Origin: an uncultured Erythrobacter sp.
GTDB taxonomy: Bacteria > Pseudomonadota > Alphaproteobacteria > Sphingomonadales > Sphingomonadaceae
Reading direction: 5' to 3'
Length of the DNA: 64,000 nucleotides
Assembly (NCBI GenBank): GCA_947499505.1
Contig: CANMOQ010000001.1
Span: forward strand, 974,037-1,038,036
Positions 29,902 through 40,289 of the stretch are shown one piece after another. The notes below the pieces were generated by a model. The model was given only the letters and a program-made list of their open reading frames with translations. It was not told the origin of the DNA and did no database searches. Made by a program: the position numbers and the translations under genes. Position 1 is the stretch's first letter. Each line of letters opens with the position of its first letter.

Positions 29902-30563
29902 AGCGTGCCCTCCTCACCTTGATTGCATTTGCGGCGGCTGCGGCAGCTTCTTCTGCGTCTGCGCAAGACGCAGTGCCTGCTAATGCAATACCGGGGGAGC
30001 CGAACGAGCTTTCAAAGCCAGCGCTGCCCTACCCCGCGATTGAAGTTCTGAACGCCTTTCGCGAAGGGTGCGGAACGGTTGAGAACCAAGCAGTGACCGC
30101 TGCCTCGCTGACCGCAGCTGACTGGCAAGAAGGCTCCGCATTTGCACCGGTCCAGCTCGTCATTTTTCTGAACTTTGCCCGCGAAACTGGCGGATCAGCC
30201 GTTACCGAGGCGGGCGGCACTATGAGCGAAATGCAAGTCTTCAAGAAGACTGTCGCTGGCGAAGAACTCTACGTGGTTCTTTCTGAGGTGGAGGTCGACG
30301 GCACACGCGTCAGCGCCTGCCGCCTGTTCGACCTAGGCGAGACGCGCGCGATTGCCCCCGAAACAGTGGCCGAATGGCTGGACCGCGAACCGACCAGAGC
30401 GGTAAACCAACGAAATATTCAGATCAGCGACTGGGAACCGGGCACCTTGCCAGAGCACGACAGCTTCCAAGTCTTTTTCATTCCGCCGGGCAATCCCCTG
30501 GCGAAAGCTTTCAAATTCGATGGCGTGGCACTCAAGTCGGACACAGTGGGAGCCGCAGAATGA
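29898..30563 (+). CDS. Exported hypothetical protein (cassette gene 2)
   Basis: A 221-residue product with a signal peptide (MKRALLTLIAFAAAAAASSA, then SAQDAVP). The mature part has a Cys near residue 57 (AFREGCGTVENQ) followed about 20 residues later by DWQEG, and a second Cys in VSACRLFDLGE. The same Cys, then GW/DW, then Cys layout is visible in the next two proteins, so the three may be divergent paralogs. ATGA overlaps join it to both neighbours. Function unknown. Confidence 0.65.
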   Translation: MKRALLTLIAFAAAAAASSASAQDAVPANAIPGEPNELSKPALPYPAIEVLNAFREGCGTVENQAVTAASLTAADWQEGSAFAPVQLVIFLNFARETGGSAVTEAGGTMSEMQVFKKTVAGEELYVVLSEVEVDGTRVSACRLFDLGETRAIAPETVAEWLDREPTRAVNQRNIQISDWEPGTLPEHDSFQVFFIPPGNPLAKAFKFDGVALKSDTVGAAE

Positions 30564-31252
30564 TGCGCTTCGCCCCCCTTGTCTTGCTCGCTACAATTGC
30601 TGCGCCTGCTGCCGCACATGACATGACGCTCGCTTATGTCGACGCGATGGAAACCCACCTGCTCGACTGCCCCAGCGTCAATGGCTTTGTGCCAGATGGC
30701 GATTTGCTAAGCACAGGGTGGGCGGTGCGTGACGGGGATAATGATGCTCTCACCCGGCGCGCGGCTGTTTTCAAAGCCAAAGACCGAGTGATCGACAGCA
30801 ATATCAACGTCTTTACAAAGACGGTGGAAGAGCTCGAGCTTATCCAGTTCATGGCGGTGCGAAATATCGAGGCGGAAGAAGGCGAGCCTGCCCGTTACGT
30901 CGAGGGCGAAGGCAACATCGCCGCGACAGAATTTCTCTGCGTAACGATGGTGCCCGAACTTCCCTTTATGCCATCTGGCAAAATGCTGGGCGCGGTGTTC
31001 GGCAAAGAGGTGGATGCAGGCATCGGCAACTCACCAGGTGACCATCGCAATGGCACGTGGATATGGGACGACATATCGCCCACGCATGTGCGCACAATCG
31101 CGCGCTACACCAATTTCTTTTCAACCACATCGGACCTTCCCGAGGATGTATTTTATCCCGGCTTTTACATGTTGAGCTACCGCAGGTTTACTCCGGAGAA
31201 TTCACCAGTGGCCTCTCCAGAAATTCCAAGCGAAGAGAGCGAGCAAGAATGA
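30560..31252 (+). CDS. Exported hypothetical protein (cassette gene 3)
   Basis: A 230-residue product with a signal peptide (MMRFAPLVLLATIAAPAAAH). After the signal a Cys (HLLDCPSVNGF) is followed by LLSTGWAVRDGDND, and a second Cys lies in ATEFLCVTMVPELPF. The C terminus is Pro/Glu-rich (PEIPSEESEQE). The ATG overlaps the upstream stop by four bases. Apart from the likeness to its two neighbours I recognise no family. Confidence 0.65.
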   Translation: MMRFAPLVLLATIAAPAAAHDMTLAYVDAMETHLLDCPSVNGFVPDGDLLSTGWAVRDGDNDALTRRAAVFKAKDRVIDSNINVFTKTVEELELIQFMAVRNIEAEEGEPARYVEGEGNIAATEFLCVTMVPELPFMPSGKMLGAVFGKEVDAGIGNSPGDHRNGTWIWDDISPTHVRTIARYTNFFSTTSDLPEDVFYPGFYMLSYRRFTPENSPVASPEIPSEESEQE

Positions 31253-31281
31253 GTATGCTGAACGCCATAAGGAGAGGCAAC

Positions 31282-31806
31282 GTGCTGAATTCGAAAGCTG
31301 TAGTTTTGACGGGATTCGCCATGCTGTCCTCCGCTGCCATCGCGCAGGAACAGTCCGCGCCAACAGAGAGTCCAGCCATGATGGCCACTTCCATCTGCGA
31401 GCAGCTTCATGCCGATTTTGATGGCACGAGCGCCAAGCTGAGCTCGGAAGGCTGGACCAAGCCTGACAGTGCGGAGGGCAACAAATTTTGGGATGAGCCC
31501 AGCGCGCTCACATTGTCAAAAGACGGAAACATCCTGTTTTTCATCGGCAAAGACACCAGTCTGGGCGCCAAACGAGACGATTTCGGCGGCACTTGCCAAA
31601 TGGCGATGCCGGGCAACAGCATTGTGGCGGCGACACAGATCGCGGCCTATCTTGATCAGCCAGCTTCGGGATATGCCGCCACTGGGCGCGACATTTTCAA
31701 CAGCATCTCCTTTAGGAGAGGTGACACGATCTACGAGGTTGCATCACTCGACGAACAATTCACCAGCATGCGCATTCAAGTTGGAAAGCGAGTTTCCGGC
31801 GAGTAA
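31282..31806 (+). CDS. Exported hypothetical protein (cassette gene 4)
   Basis: GTG 31282 was chosen because AGGAGAGG lies seven bases before it and it opens directly on a signal peptide (MLNSKAVVLTGFAMLSSAAI, then AQEQ), giving 174 residues. The alternative ATG 31249 overlaps the upstream stop by four bases. The mature part has Cys (SICEQLHADFDG), then LSSEGWTKPD, and a second Cys in DFGGTCQMAM, like its two neighbours. It is the last gene before sucD, 95 bases away. Function unknown. Confidence 0.62.
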   Translation: MLNSKAVVLTGFAMLSSAAIAQEQSAPTESPAMMATSICEQLHADFDGTSAKLSSEGWTKPDSAEGNKFWDEPSALTLSKDGNILFFIGKDTSLGAKRDDFGGTCQMAMPGNSIVAATQIAAYLDQPASGYAATGRDIFNSISFRRGDTIYEVASLDEQFTSMRIQVGKRVSGE

Positions 31807-31901
31807 TGATCGCGCAAACCACATCCGTAAACCTTCTGGCCATGCTCCGCGGCGGTCAGGAACTTATTCCATTCACTTTGCATCAGAGGTTCTAAGCCAC
31901 C

Positions 31902-32792
31902 ATGAGCATTCTCGTAAACAAAGACACCAAGGTCATCACTCAAGGCATGACCGGGGACACCGGTACGTTCCACACCCAGCAGGCGCTGGATTATGGCACG
32001 CAAATGGTTGCGGGCGTCACGCCTGGCAAAGGCGGCACGACGCATATCGGCCTGCCCAATTTCAACACCGTGCGCGAGGCGAAGGCTGAAACCGGCGCGA
32101 CCGCATCGTGCATTTATGTGCCGCCGCCCTTTGCTGGTGACGCCATTTGCGAAGCGATCGACGCCGAGGTTGAGCTGATCATTGCCATCACCGAAGGCAT
32201 TCCGGTGCTCGACATGGTGAAGGTCAAGGCTGCGCTCGAAGGCTCAAAATCGCGCCTGATCGGCCCGAACTGCCCGGGCGTCCTGACACCAGGCGAATGC
32301 AAGATCGGCATTATGCCCGGCAGTATCTTCCAAAAGGGCAGCGTTGGCGTTGTCTCACGCTCTGGCACGCTCACTTACGAAGCCGTGCACCAAACCACTA
32401 TGGTTGGCCTGGGCCAGACCACGGCGGTCGGCATTGGCGGCGACCCGGTCAATGGTACCAACTTTATCGACGTGCTCGACCTGTTCCTTGACGATGAAGA
32501 AACCAAGTCGATTATCATGATCGGTGAGATCGGTGGCAGCGCGGAAGAAGAAGCGGCTGAATTCCTGAAGGCAGAAGCCGCCAAGGGCCGCACCAAACCA
32601 ACCGTTGGTTTTATCGCTGGCCGCACGGCACCTCCGGGACGCCGCATGGGCCACGCCGGCGCGATTGTGTCGGGCGGCAAAGGCGGTGCGGATGACAAGA
32701 TCGCCGCGATGGAAGCCGCAGGCATCCGCGTGTCGCCTTCACCATCTGAGCTGGGCACCACTTTGGATGCAATGCTCAAGGAAATGGCCTGA
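31902..32792 (+). CDS. sucD: Succinyl-CoA ligase alpha subunit
   Basis: This is the nucleotide- and CoA-binding subunit of the enzyme that makes ATP or GTP from succinyl-CoA in the TCA cycle. The 296 residues show the CoA-binding Rossmann motif [15 protein letters not shown] (residues 15-29, a slight variant of GxTGxxGxxH), [20 protein letters not shown], and the phospho-histidine segment near [14 protein letters not shown] around residue 245. The partner beta-subunit gene sucC, normally just upstream, is not in this window. The gene is followed by sucA. Confidence 0.96.
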   Translation: MSILVNKDTKVITQGMTGDTGTFHTQQALDYGTQMVAGVTPGKGGTTHIGLPNFNTVREAKAETGATASCIYVPPPFAGDAICEAIDAEVELIIAITEGIPVLDMVKVKAALEGSKSRLIGPNCPGVLTPGECKIGIMPGSIFQKGSVGVVSRSGTLTYEAVHQTTMVGLGQTTAVGIGGDPVNGTNFIDVLDLFLDDEETKSIIMIGEIGGSAEEEAAEFLKAEAAKGRTKPTVGFIAGRTAPPGRRMGHAGAIVSGGKGGADDKIAAMEAAGIRVSPSPSELGTTLDAMLKEMA

Positions 32793-32807
32793 GTTTTTCA
32801 AAGGTGA

Positions 32808-32827
32808 GTCCCCGCGAAGGCGGGGAC
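32808..32827. repeat. REP-like palindrome between sucD and sucA
   Basis: GTCCCCGC-GAAG-GCGGGGAC is a perfect 8-bp hairpin, close in type to the TCCTCGCC-AA-GGCGAGGA palindrome at 56887-56904. It may act as a weak attenuator or be a dispersed extragenic palindrome. Confidence 0.6.
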
Positions 32828-32855
32828 CTGCCTCTCCTCCCCACGGGATAGTCCG

Positions 32856-35687
32856 ATGAATAAAGAGACCCCAAATTTCGTCCCTGAGATGATCGATCAG
32901 GAAGGCCCGCAGCCCGGCCCTTCTTGGGGCAATGCGCGGTGGCCGCTGAGCGGCGGCGAGGATGCCGATGATCTGACGCAGGCGCTCGACCCTACGGTCA
33001 TGAAGCTGGCGGTCGAAAAGGCCGCAAAGAAGGCTGGCGAGGCGCTGGATCCAGCAGCGATTGAGGAGGCGGCGAGCCTTTCGATTGCGGCCATGACTTT
33101 GGTGCGGCTTTACCGGGTGCGCGGCCATATGGCGGCGGATCTTGATCCGCTGGGCCTCTCGCACCGCGATGTGCCAGCTGACCTTACGCTCGAATTCCAC
33201 GGCCTTGCGGGCAAGGAAGACGCTCAGGTCTATGTCGGCGGCGTGCTCGGTCTGGAATGGACCAGCGTGCGCGAGCTCTACAACACTTTGCGCGCGACCT
33301 ATTGCGGCAAGGTGGGCCTGGAATACATGCACATCGCCGACACCGAAGAGCGGCGGTTCCTTCAGGACAAATTTGAAAGCCCCGGCGAGACGATCCAGTT
33401 CACGCCAGAGGGCAAGCGCGCCATCCTGGCCGCGGTGGTTCGCGGCGAGCAATATGAAGCGTTCCTCGGCAAGAAATACGTCGGCACCAAGCGCTTTGGC
33501 CTGGACGGCGGCGAGAGCATGATCCCGGCGCTAGAGGCGGTGATCAAGCATGGCGGCAGCTCCGGCGTGCGCGAGATCATTTACGGCATGGCACACCGCG
33601 GCCGGCTTAATGTGCTCGCGAACGTTATGGCTAAGCCTTACAAGGTCATCTTCCACGAATTCTCCGGCGGCTCTGCCAATCCAGAGGATGTTGGCGGCTC
33701 TGGCGATGTGAAATATCACCTCGGCACCAGCACCGACCGCAGCTTTGACGGGATCGACGTGCACATGTCGCTCGTCCCCAACCCATCGCACCTTGAAACG
33801 GTCAATCCGGTTGTGCTTGGCAAGGTCCGCGCGCAGCAGGCGATCCGCGACGATCTGGACAAGAAGGACCAGGTCCTGCCTGTCCTCATCCACGGCGACG
33901 CAGCGTTCGCTGGGCAAGGCGTGGTGTGGGAAAGCCTCAGCCTGTCGGGCGTGAACGGCTATGACACCGGCGGCTGCCTGCACTTTATCATCAACAACCA
34001 GATCGGCTTTACAACCTCGCCGCGCTTTGCGCGCAGTTCGCCCTATCCATCGGATGTGGCGAAGGGCGTGATGGCGCCGATCCTGCACGTGAACGGCGAT
34101 GATCCCGAGGCGGTGACCTTCGCGTGTAAGCTGGCGGTGGAATATCGCCAGACCTTTAAGCGCGACGTTGTGATCGACATGTGGTGCTATCGCCGGTTCG
34201 GCCACAACGAAGGTGATGAGCCGAAATTCACTCAGCCGCTGATGTATGATGCGATCCGAACTCACCCGAAAGTCAGCGCGATTTATGCTGAGCGTTTGAG
34301 CGAGCAAGGCGTGATCGAGGCCGATACATTGAAGCAATTGCAGGACGACTTTGTCGCTGAGCTCGACGAGGAATTTGAGGCTTCGAAAAGCTATAAGCCG
34401 AATGAGGCGGATTGGTTTGCGGGTCGCTGGGCTGGTCTCAACAAGCCGGTCGATCCGGAATCCGCGCGGCGCAACGTTGAAACCGCGATTGAGCCGAAGC
34501 AATTCGATAGCCTTGGCCGCATTCTGACCGAGGTTCCGGACGATCTCGACATTCACAAGACCTTGGGCCGCGTGCTCAAGGCCAAAGGCGAAATGTTCAG
34601 CACCGGCGAAGGCTTTGACTGGGCCACCGCAGAGGCGCTTGCCTTTGGCAGCCTGGTGATGGGCGGATACGGCGTGCGCCTTTCGGGTCAAGATTCCGGA
34701 CGCGGCACCTTTAGCCAGCGTCACGCGGTGTGGGTCGACCAAAAGACCGAGCGCAAATACATCCCGCTTACCACTCTGCCGCACGGCAAGTTCGAGGTGT
34801 ATGACAGCACCTTGTCCGAATACGGCGTGCTCGGATTCGAATATGGCTTTGCCATGGCTGACCCAAAATCACTGGTCCTGTGGGAGGCGCAATTTGGCGA
34901 TTTTGCCAATGGCGCGCAGATCATGATCGATCAGTACATCGTCAGCGGCGAGGCCAAATGGCTGCGCGCTAACGGTCTCGTCATGCTGTTGCCGCATGGA
35001 TATGAGGGCCAGGGTCCGGAGCATAGCTCCGCCCGGCTCGAACGCTTCCTGCAATTGTGCGCGAACGACAATATCCAGGTCTGCAACATCACCACGCCGG
35101 CGAACTATTTTCATGTTCTGCGCCGTCAGATGCTGCGCCCGTTCCGCAAGCCGATGGTGATTATGACGCCAAAGAGCCTGCTGCGGCATCCGATGGCGAA
35201 GAGCCCGCGCGAGGAGTTCCTCGGCGATCACCACTTCATGCGGATCAAGTCGGACACGACGGCGATTGACGACAAGAAGGTCAAGCGTCTGGTCCTGTGC
35301 TCTGGCAAGGTCGCCTATGACCTGATCGAGGCGCGCGACAAAGCGAAGATCAAAGACGTGTCGATCGTCCGCATTGAGCAGCTCTATCCTTTCCCCGGCG
35401 ATCCGCTGGCCGTGCGGCTTAAGCGCATGACCAATCTCCAAGAGGTCGTCTGGTGCCAGGAAGAGCCCAAGAACAATGGCGCATGGTTCTTCGTCGATAA
35501 TCAGATCGAGGGATCGCTCAGCGCGGCCGGACATGATGGCATGCGGCCAATCTATGCCGGTCGTGAGCCTTCCGCATCGCCAGCCACCGGCCTTGCCAAA
35601 CGGCACGCCGAGCAGCAAGAAGCGCTGATCGCAGATGCGCTCGGCCTTTCGAATTCATCCAGTAAATCCAGCAAGAAAAAGGCCTAA
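32856..35687 (+). CDS. sucA: 2-oxoglutarate dehydrogenase E1 component
   Basis: It is the thiamine-diphosphate decarboxylase of the 2-oxoglutarate dehydrogenase complex. The 943 residues include [19 protein letters not shown] near 245, [30 protein letters not shown] near 345 and the ThDP-binding [12 protein letters not shown] region. The C-terminal transketolase-like part has [20 protein letters not shown]. The C terminus ends in a Ser/Lys-rich tail. sucB starts ten bases after the stop, so the two are one operon. An acidic/His-rich insert is not seen; length is normal. Confidence 0.97.
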   Translation: MNKETPNFVPEMIDQEGPQPGPSWGNARWPLSGGEDADDLTQALDPTVMKLAVEKAAKKAGEALDPAAIEEAASLSIAAMTLVRLYRVRGHMAADLDPLGLSHRDVPADLTLEFHGLAGKEDAQVYVGGVLGLEWTSVRELYNTLRATYCGKVGLEYMHIADTEERRFLQDKFESPGETIQFTPEGKRAILAAVVRGEQYEAFLGKKYVGTKRFGLDGGESMIPALEAVIKHGGSSGVREIIYGMAHRGRLNVLANVMAKPYKVIFHEFSGGSANPEDVGGSGDVKYHLGTSTDRSFDGIDVHMSLVPNPSHLETVNPVVLGKVRAQQAIRDDLDKKDQVLPVLIHGDAAFAGQGVVWESLSLSGVNGYDTGGCLHFIINNQIGFTTSPRFARSSPYPSDVAKGVMAPILHVNGDDPEAVTFACKLAVEYRQTFKRDVVIDMWCYRRFGHNEGDEPKFTQPLMYDAIRTHPKVSAIYAERLSEQGVIEADTLKQLQDDFVAELDEEFEASKSYKPNEADWFAGRWAGLNKPVDPESARRNVETAIEPKQFDSLGRILTEVPDDLDIHKTLGRVLKAKGEMFSTGEGFDWATAEALAFGSLVMGGYGVRLSGQDSGRGTFSQRHAVWVDQKTERKYIPLTTLPHGKFEVYDSTLSEYGVLGFEYGFAMADPKSLVLWEAQFGDFANGAQIMIDQYIVSGEAKWLRANGLVMLLPHGYEGQGPEHSSARLERFLQLCANDNIQVCNITTPANYFHVLRRQMLRPFRKPMVIMTPKSLLRHPMAKSPREEFLGDHHFMRIKSDTTAIDDKKVKRLVLCSGKVAYDLIEARDKAKIKDVSIVRIEQLYPFPGDPLAVRLKRMTNLQEVVWCQEEPKNNGAWFFVDNQIEGSLSAAGHDGMRPIYAGREPSASPATGLAKRHAEQQEALIADALGLSNSSSKSSKKKA

Positions 35688-35697
35688 GGAACCCATT

Positions 35698-36927
35698 ATG
35701 GCCCAAGATATTACAGTCCCAGCGCTCGGCGAATCCGTCACCGAAGGCACTATTGGCGAATGGCTCAAACAGCCCGGCGACGCGGTTGCCGCTGACGAGC
35801 CGATTGTCAGCCTAGAGACCGATAAGGTCGCCGTTGATGTACCCTCGCCCATCGCAGGTGTCCTGACCGAGCATAAAGCCGCCGTCGGCGACACGGTCGA
35901 GGTCGGCGCGGTTCTCGCGGTGATCGAAGCGGGTGCAACCGCCAGCGCCCCTGCGTCCGCAGCCAAGGCAGACGCCCCGGCACCAGCAGCCAAAGCGGAA
36001 GCATCCGATGATCTGCAGGCCGCCGCGCAAACACTCTCACCAGCGGTGCGCCGCGCTGTGCTGGAACACGGGGTTGATCCCTCGACCATCAAAGGCACCG
36101 GCAAAGATGGCCGTCTGACCAAGGAAGACGTGCTCGCCGCGGCGAAAGCCAAGGGCGATCCTGCACCAGCAGCCTCCCCTGCTCCGGCTGCCGCAGCACC
36201 AGCTGGCGCAGCCGCGCCTAGCGCTGGCCGCAATGACGAACGCGTGAAGATGACGCGGATGCGCCAGACCATCGCGAAACGTTTAAAAGGCGCGCAGGAC
36301 ACCGCTGCCTTGCTCACCACCTTCAACGATTGCGATATGAGCGCGGTCATCGAAGCGCGCACCAAGTACAAGGACCTGTTCGCCAAGAAACACGATATCC
36401 GCCTCGGCTTCATGGGCTTCTTCGCCAAGGCCGCCTGCCTTGCGCTTAAGGATGTGCCATCGGTCAACGCGCATATCGAAGGCGATGAGATCGTCTATCA
36501 CGACTATGTCGACATCTCTGTCGCCGTGTCCGCGCCCAATGGCCTGGTCGTCCCGGTCGTTCGCGATTGCGACAAGAAAGGCTTTGCCGGGATCGAGAAA
36601 GACATCGCCGATTTTGGCAAGCGCGCCAAGGAAGGCACGCTGACCATGGCGGATATGACTGGCGGCACCTTCACCATTTCCAATGGCGGTGTGTTCGGAT
36701 CGCTGATGTCGACTCCGATCATCAACGCTCCGCAAAGCGCCGTGCTCGGCCTGCACCGGATCGAGGACCGCCCGGTCGCGATCAATGGAGAGGTTGTCAT
36801 CCGCCCGATGATGTATCTCGCGCTCAGCTATGATCACCGCCTGATCGATGGCCGTGAGGCTGTGACCGCGCTGAAGATCATCAAGGAAGCGATCGAAGAT
36901 CCAACCCGGATGCTGATCGACCTCTAA
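35698..36927 (+). CDS. sucB: Dihydrolipoyllysine succinyltransferase (E2 of 2-oxoglutarate dehydrogenase)
   Basis: It moves the succinyl group to CoA and forms the core of the complex. The lipoyl domain occupies residues 1-78 with the lipoyl Lys at 43 ([13 protein letters not shown]). An Ala/Pro linker follows, then the E1/E3-binding domain near 110-150 ([20 protein letters not shown]). The catalytic domain fills the rest, ending in [14 protein letters not shown] with the active His near residue 379. ATG 35698 was chosen; upstream in-frame codons are inside sucA. Two small lipoprotein genes separate it from lpdA. Confidence 0.96.
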   Translation: MAQDITVPALGESVTEGTIGEWLKQPGDAVAADEPIVSLETDKVAVDVPSPIAGVLTEHKAAVGDTVEVGAVLAVIEAGATASAPASAAKADAPAPAAKAEASDDLQAAAQTLSPAVRRAVLEHGVDPSTIKGTGKDGRLTKEDVLAAAKAKGDPAPAASPAPAAAAPAGAAAPSAGRNDERVKMTRMRQTIAKRLKGAQDTAALLTTFNDCDMSAVIEARTKYKDLFAKKHDIRLGFMGFFAKAACLALKDVPSVNAHIEGDEIVYHDYVDISVAVSAPNGLVVPVVRDCDKKGFAGIEKDIADFGKRAKEGTLTMADMTGGTFTISNGGVFGSLMSTPIINAPQSAVLGLHRIEDRPVAINGEVVIRPMMYLALSYDHRLIDGREAVTALKIIKEAIEDPTRMLIDL

Positions 36928-36956
36928 GTCACTCCATCACACGATTGGAAGCACAG

Positions 36957-37265
36957 ATGAAAACATTCACCACCACGCTTATCCTCGGCGCGATCGCGAC
37001 TGCCCTTGCCGCTTGCGGCGGCGATCCAGAGCTTGAGGCGAAGATCGAAGAGAATTTCAGGACGGGCATGTATGGCTCTTGTTCGATGAATTACGTCGGC
37101 GGCAGCGTGTCTACTGAACAAAAAGAAGCCATCTGCAATTGCGTTGCCGATGGCATGGTTGAGGTAACGGACCTGCCATCAGATGGCCTCGGCGAACGCG
37201 CTGAGATCGACCAAGACGAATACAAATCCATCACCGCCGAATGCGAGGCGAAGGCCGGCATCTAG
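36957..37265 (+). CDS. Small Cys-rich lipoprotein
   Basis: ATG 36957 has GGAAG upstream. The 102-residue product has a lipoprotein signal (MKTFTTTLILGAIATALAAC). The mature part has Cys residues in a C-x(17)-C-x-C arrangement (GSCSMNYVGG..., AICNCVADGM) and a further Cys in TAECEAKAG, the same plan as the next gene and the one at 9938-10267. It lies between sucB and lpdA and is likely co-transcribed. Function unknown. Confidence 0.72.
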   Translation: MKTFTTTLILGAIATALAACGGDPELEAKIEENFRTGMYGSCSMNYVGGSVSTEQKEAICNCVADGMVEVTDLPSDGLGERAEIDQDEYKSITAECEAKAGI

Positions 37266-37308
37266 TTCGAACGCGCGGGCTAAATTCAAGAGTTCTGGAG
37301 GAAAATTA

Positions 37309-37593
37309 ATGCGTATCAAATTTGCAATCATCGCCGCCTCAGCTTTCACTTTGACCGCTTGCGGCCCATCGCAGGAAGACAAGGAAGCGGAATTCCGCAC
37401 CAATTTTGTCGAATCCTGCGTGAAGTCCGCCGTTGCAACCGGTGCGGATGAAGACACCGCCAAAACCGTGTGTGATTGCGGCGCTGGCAAGGTAATCGAA
37501 GAAGTGGGCATGGAACTCACCCCTCTTCCTGCTAAATCAAAAGAGATTATGGACGCGTGCATCGCCGAAACGGACGTGGCCGCAGAGGGCTGA
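37309..37593 (+). CDS. Small Cys-rich lipoprotein, paralog of its neighbour
   Basis: ATG 37309 is preceded by a good GGAGG, and the 94-residue product has a lipoprotein signal (MRIKFAIIAASAFTLTACGP). The mature part shows ESCVKSAVATGADEDTAKTV followed by CDC, and MDACIAETD near the end, i.e. four Cys residues placed as in the upstream gene. Its stop lies 20 bases before lpdA. A role linked to the dehydrogenase complex is suggested only by position, and the product would be outside the cytoplasm. Confidence 0.72.
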   Translation: MRIKFAIIAASAFTLTACGPSQEDKEAEFRTNFVESCVKSAVATGADEDTAKTVCDCGAGKVIEEVGMELTPLPAKSKEIMDACIAETDVAAEG

Positions 37594-37613
37594 CGCCCGC
37601 GAAGGATACCGAA

Positions 37614-39020
37614 ATGGCTGACCATTCATACGACTACGACCTCCTTGTCATTGGCGCGGGACCGGGCGGCTATGTCGCCGCAATTCGCGCGGCGCAGCTG
37701 GGCCTGAAAACGGCCTGCGTTGAAAGCCGCGAGACGCTGGGCGGCACATGCCTCAACGTCGGATGCATCCCGTCAAAGGCTCTGCTACACGGTTCTGAGC
37801 TGTTCGAAGAGGCCGCTGGTGGTCACTTCGCCAAATGGGGCATCACCGCCAAGCCAAAGCTCGATCTGGGCGTGATGATGGCCGAGAAAGACAAGGCCGT
37901 CGGCGAGCTCACCGGCGGGATCGAATTCCTGTTCAAGAAAAACAAGGTCACCTGGATCAAGGGCCATGCGGCGTTTGAAGATGCGCATTCGGTAAAGGTC
38001 GGCGACGATGTTGTGACCGCGAAAGACATCATCATCGCCACCGGCTCCTCCGTCACCCCCCTGCCTGGCGTTGAAGTCGACAATGCGGCCAAACGCATCG
38101 TCGACAGCACCGGCGCGCTTGAGCTTGAAGAAGTGCCAGAGCACCTCGTCGTGATCGGCGGCGGCGTAATCGGGCTTGAGCTTGGCTCTGTCTGGCGCCG
38201 CCTCGGCGCGAAGGTGACCGTGATCGAATTCCTCGACCAGCTGCTGCCCGGAATGGACGCGGATGTTCGCAAGGAAGCAGGCAAGATCTTCAAGAAGCAA
38301 GGCATGGAGCTGATGCTCAGCCACAAAGTGACCGGTGCGAAGGCGACCGCCAAGGGCGTGACGCTGAGCGTGGAGAAATCCGCCGGCGGCGACGAACAGA
38401 CGATAAAGGCCAGCCACGTGCTTGTCTCAATCGGACGCCGGCCCAACACCGAAGGCCTGGCGCTCGACAAGATCGGGATTGAAACCAACAAGCGCGGCCA
38501 GATCGAGGTCGGCCACGACTTCCGCACCAAAGTGGACGGCGTTTGGGCCATCGGTGACTGTGTCCCCGGCCCAATGCTGGCGCACAAAGCCGAGGATGAA
38601 GGCATTGCCTGCGCAGAAAATGTCGCAGGTGAGACGGGTATCATCAATCACGATGTGATCCCGGGCGTGGTCTACACCATGCCGGAATTCGCCGATGTTG
38701 GTATGACCGAAGCAGAAGCCAAGGAAGCAGGCCACACAGTCAAAGTCGGCAAGTTTCCGATGATGGCGAACAGCCGGGCGAAGGCGAACCGCGACACAGA
38801 TGGCTTTGTGAAGATCGTGGCGGATGCGGAAACCGACCGCGTGCTGGGCGTGCACATCGTTGCCAGCCTGGCGGGTACGATGATCGCAGAGGCTGCAGTG
38901 GCGATGGAATTCGGCGCAACGTCAGAAGACATAGCCTACACCTGCCACGCGCACCCGACGCATGCAGAGGCGGTGAAAGAAGCGGCGATGGCCGTGACGG
39001 GCAAGCCCATCCATATGTGA
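37614..39020 (+). CDS. lpdA: Dihydrolipoamide dehydrogenase (E3)
   Basis: A FAD/NAD enzyme that reoxidises lipoyl groups of the E2 subunit. The 468 residues include the FAD motif VIGAGPGGYVAAIRAAQLG from residue 12, the redox disulfide GGTCLNVGCIPSK (Cys 46 and 51), the NAD motif VVIGGGVIGLELGSVWRRLG near 180 and the catalytic HAHPTHAEA near the C terminus. ATG 37614 was chosen with GAAGGA upstream. It completes the set sucA, sucB, lpdA. Confidence 0.97.
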   Translation: MADHSYDYDLLVIGAGPGGYVAAIRAAQLGLKTACVESRETLGGTCLNVGCIPSKALLHGSELFEEAAGGHFAKWGITAKPKLDLGVMMAEKDKAVGELTGGIEFLFKKNKVTWIKGHAAFEDAHSVKVGDDVVTAKDIIIATGSSVTPLPGVEVDNAAKRIVDSTGALELEEVPEHLVVIGGGVIGLELGSVWRRLGAKVTVIEFLDQLLPGMDADVRKEAGKIFKKQGMELMLSHKVTGAKATAKGVTLSVEKSAGGDEQTIKASHVLVSIGRRPNTEGLALDKIGIETNKRGQIEVGHDFRTKVDGVWAIGDCVPGPMLAHKAEDEGIACAENVAGETGIINHDVIPGVVYTMPEFADVGMTEAEAKEAGHTVKVGKFPMMANSRAKANRDTDGFVKIVADAETDRVLGVHIVASLAGTMIAEAAVAMEFGATSEDIAYTCHAHPTHAEAVKEAAMAVTGKPIHM

Positions 39021-39104
39021 TCGCGAAGATTGAGCTTCTTGCGTCACTCCGGAATTAGGTTATGCGTGTTGATATTGTAATACACCAACACACTGGAGCT
39101 CCGC

Positions 39105-40190
39105 ATGGCGTTTGCACGATCACTCACAAGAGCAGTAAACCTATCCCTCTCCTCACTAACGCTCGCGGCAGTTTGTCCTACCGCCCATGCGCAAAGCACA
39201 GAGGAGCTGGCTGCTGTGGTCGAACCTGAAGCGGACAGCGGCGCTTATATGGGTGCGGTTCTCGTGGCGAAGGGGGATGATGCCCTTCTCGACCAAGCAT
39301 GGGGGTCAGCAAACCTAGAATGGGATATCCCCAACACCAGCGAAACACGCTTTCGTATCGCCTCTGTTACGAAGCAATTCACCGCCGTTTCCATCTTGCT
39401 TTTGCAAGAACGCGGACTGATCAATGTTGACGATCCGATCAGCAAACATATCGCTGATGCGCCTGCAAATTGGAGTGAAATCACGGTGCGCAATTTGCTC
39501 CAGCACACCTCAGGTTTACCAAATGTCACATCACTAGACGGCTTTGATACGCAAAAATTCCTGCCCACCTCGCAGGATGAATTGATCGCGATGTTTACCG
39601 ACCGACCGCTTGATTTCGAACCCGGCTCTCAGTGGAGCTATTCCAACTCAAATTTCGTATTGCTCACACGGATTGTAGAGACATTAGGCGAAACAACCTA
39701 TCAAAAATTCGTCAAAGCGAACATTTTTGTCCCGCTCGGCATGGACTCGACTGGGATTGATCGCAGCTCCGAGATCCTGCCAAGGCGCGCAGCGGGATAC
39801 TCCCCTTCAGAAAACGGCATTGTGAACGCCGAATACATGAACATAGCCATCCCGGCGGGCGCCGGAGCGCTATATTCAACTACGGACGATTTGCTAAAGT
39901 GGCAACGCGGTCTGTTTGGCGGCGCGGTGCTATCCGAAGCTAGCCTCGCTCAACTGACGAGCCCCAGCGAGTTTGAAATGGTCGCAGGGACAAAATACGC
40001 GATGGGCCTCTTCATCACTGACACGCCCGAAGGCCGCTCAATCTGGCATGATGGAGGGATTGAAGGTTTCAACTCATTTCTCGGCTATGATCCAGATGCC
40101 GAAATCACGGTCGTTGTCCTTGCAAACTTAAACGGCGGGTCAGCGACGAAACTAGGAATGGAATTGCTTCAAGCATCCCGAGGTGAGTAA
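39105..40190 (+). CDS. Serine hydrolase, beta-lactamase/class C-like family
   Basis: A 361-residue exported protein (signal ending in CPTAHAQS). The S-x-x-K nucleophile motif is RIASVTKQFTAVSILL, with Ser 87 and Lys 90. The Tyr motif is SQWSYSNSNFVLLTRIVE near residue 185, and a C-terminal HDGGIEGFNSF segment corresponds to the KTG region. Such proteins include esterases, DD-peptidases and D-aminopeptidases; true beta-lactamase activity is not implied. GC is a little lower than in the TCA genes. It stands alone. Confidence 0.88.
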   Translation: MAFARSLTRAVNLSLSSLTLAAVCPTAHAQSTEELAAVVEPEADSGAYMGAVLVAKGDDALLDQAWGSANLEWDIPNTSETRFRIASVTKQFTAVSILLLQERGLINVDDPISKHIADAPANWSEITVRNLLQHTSGLPNVTSLDGFDTQKFLPTSQDELIAMFTDRPLDFEPGSQWSYSNSNFVLLTRIVETLGETTYQKFVKANIFVPLGMDSTGIDRSSEILPRRAAGYSPSENGIVNAEYMNIAIPAGAGALYSTTDDLLKWQRGLFGGAVLSEASLAQLTSPSEFEMVAGTKYAMGLFITDTPEGRSIWHDGGIEGFNSFLGYDPDAEITVVVLANLNGGSATKLGMELLQASRGE

Positions 40191-40289
40191 GCATCCTTGC
40201 ACCTCATCGTACAAGTTTGCGCCCGCATAAATACGGCAATTGATCCTGTCCCCTCTCGCCCCTAGAACCGGGCGTGAGGGGATGATCAT

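Noticed and set aside
33531..34784. 417-codon open frame opposite sucA
   Set aside because: Antisense shadow of a conserved gene in high-GC DNA.
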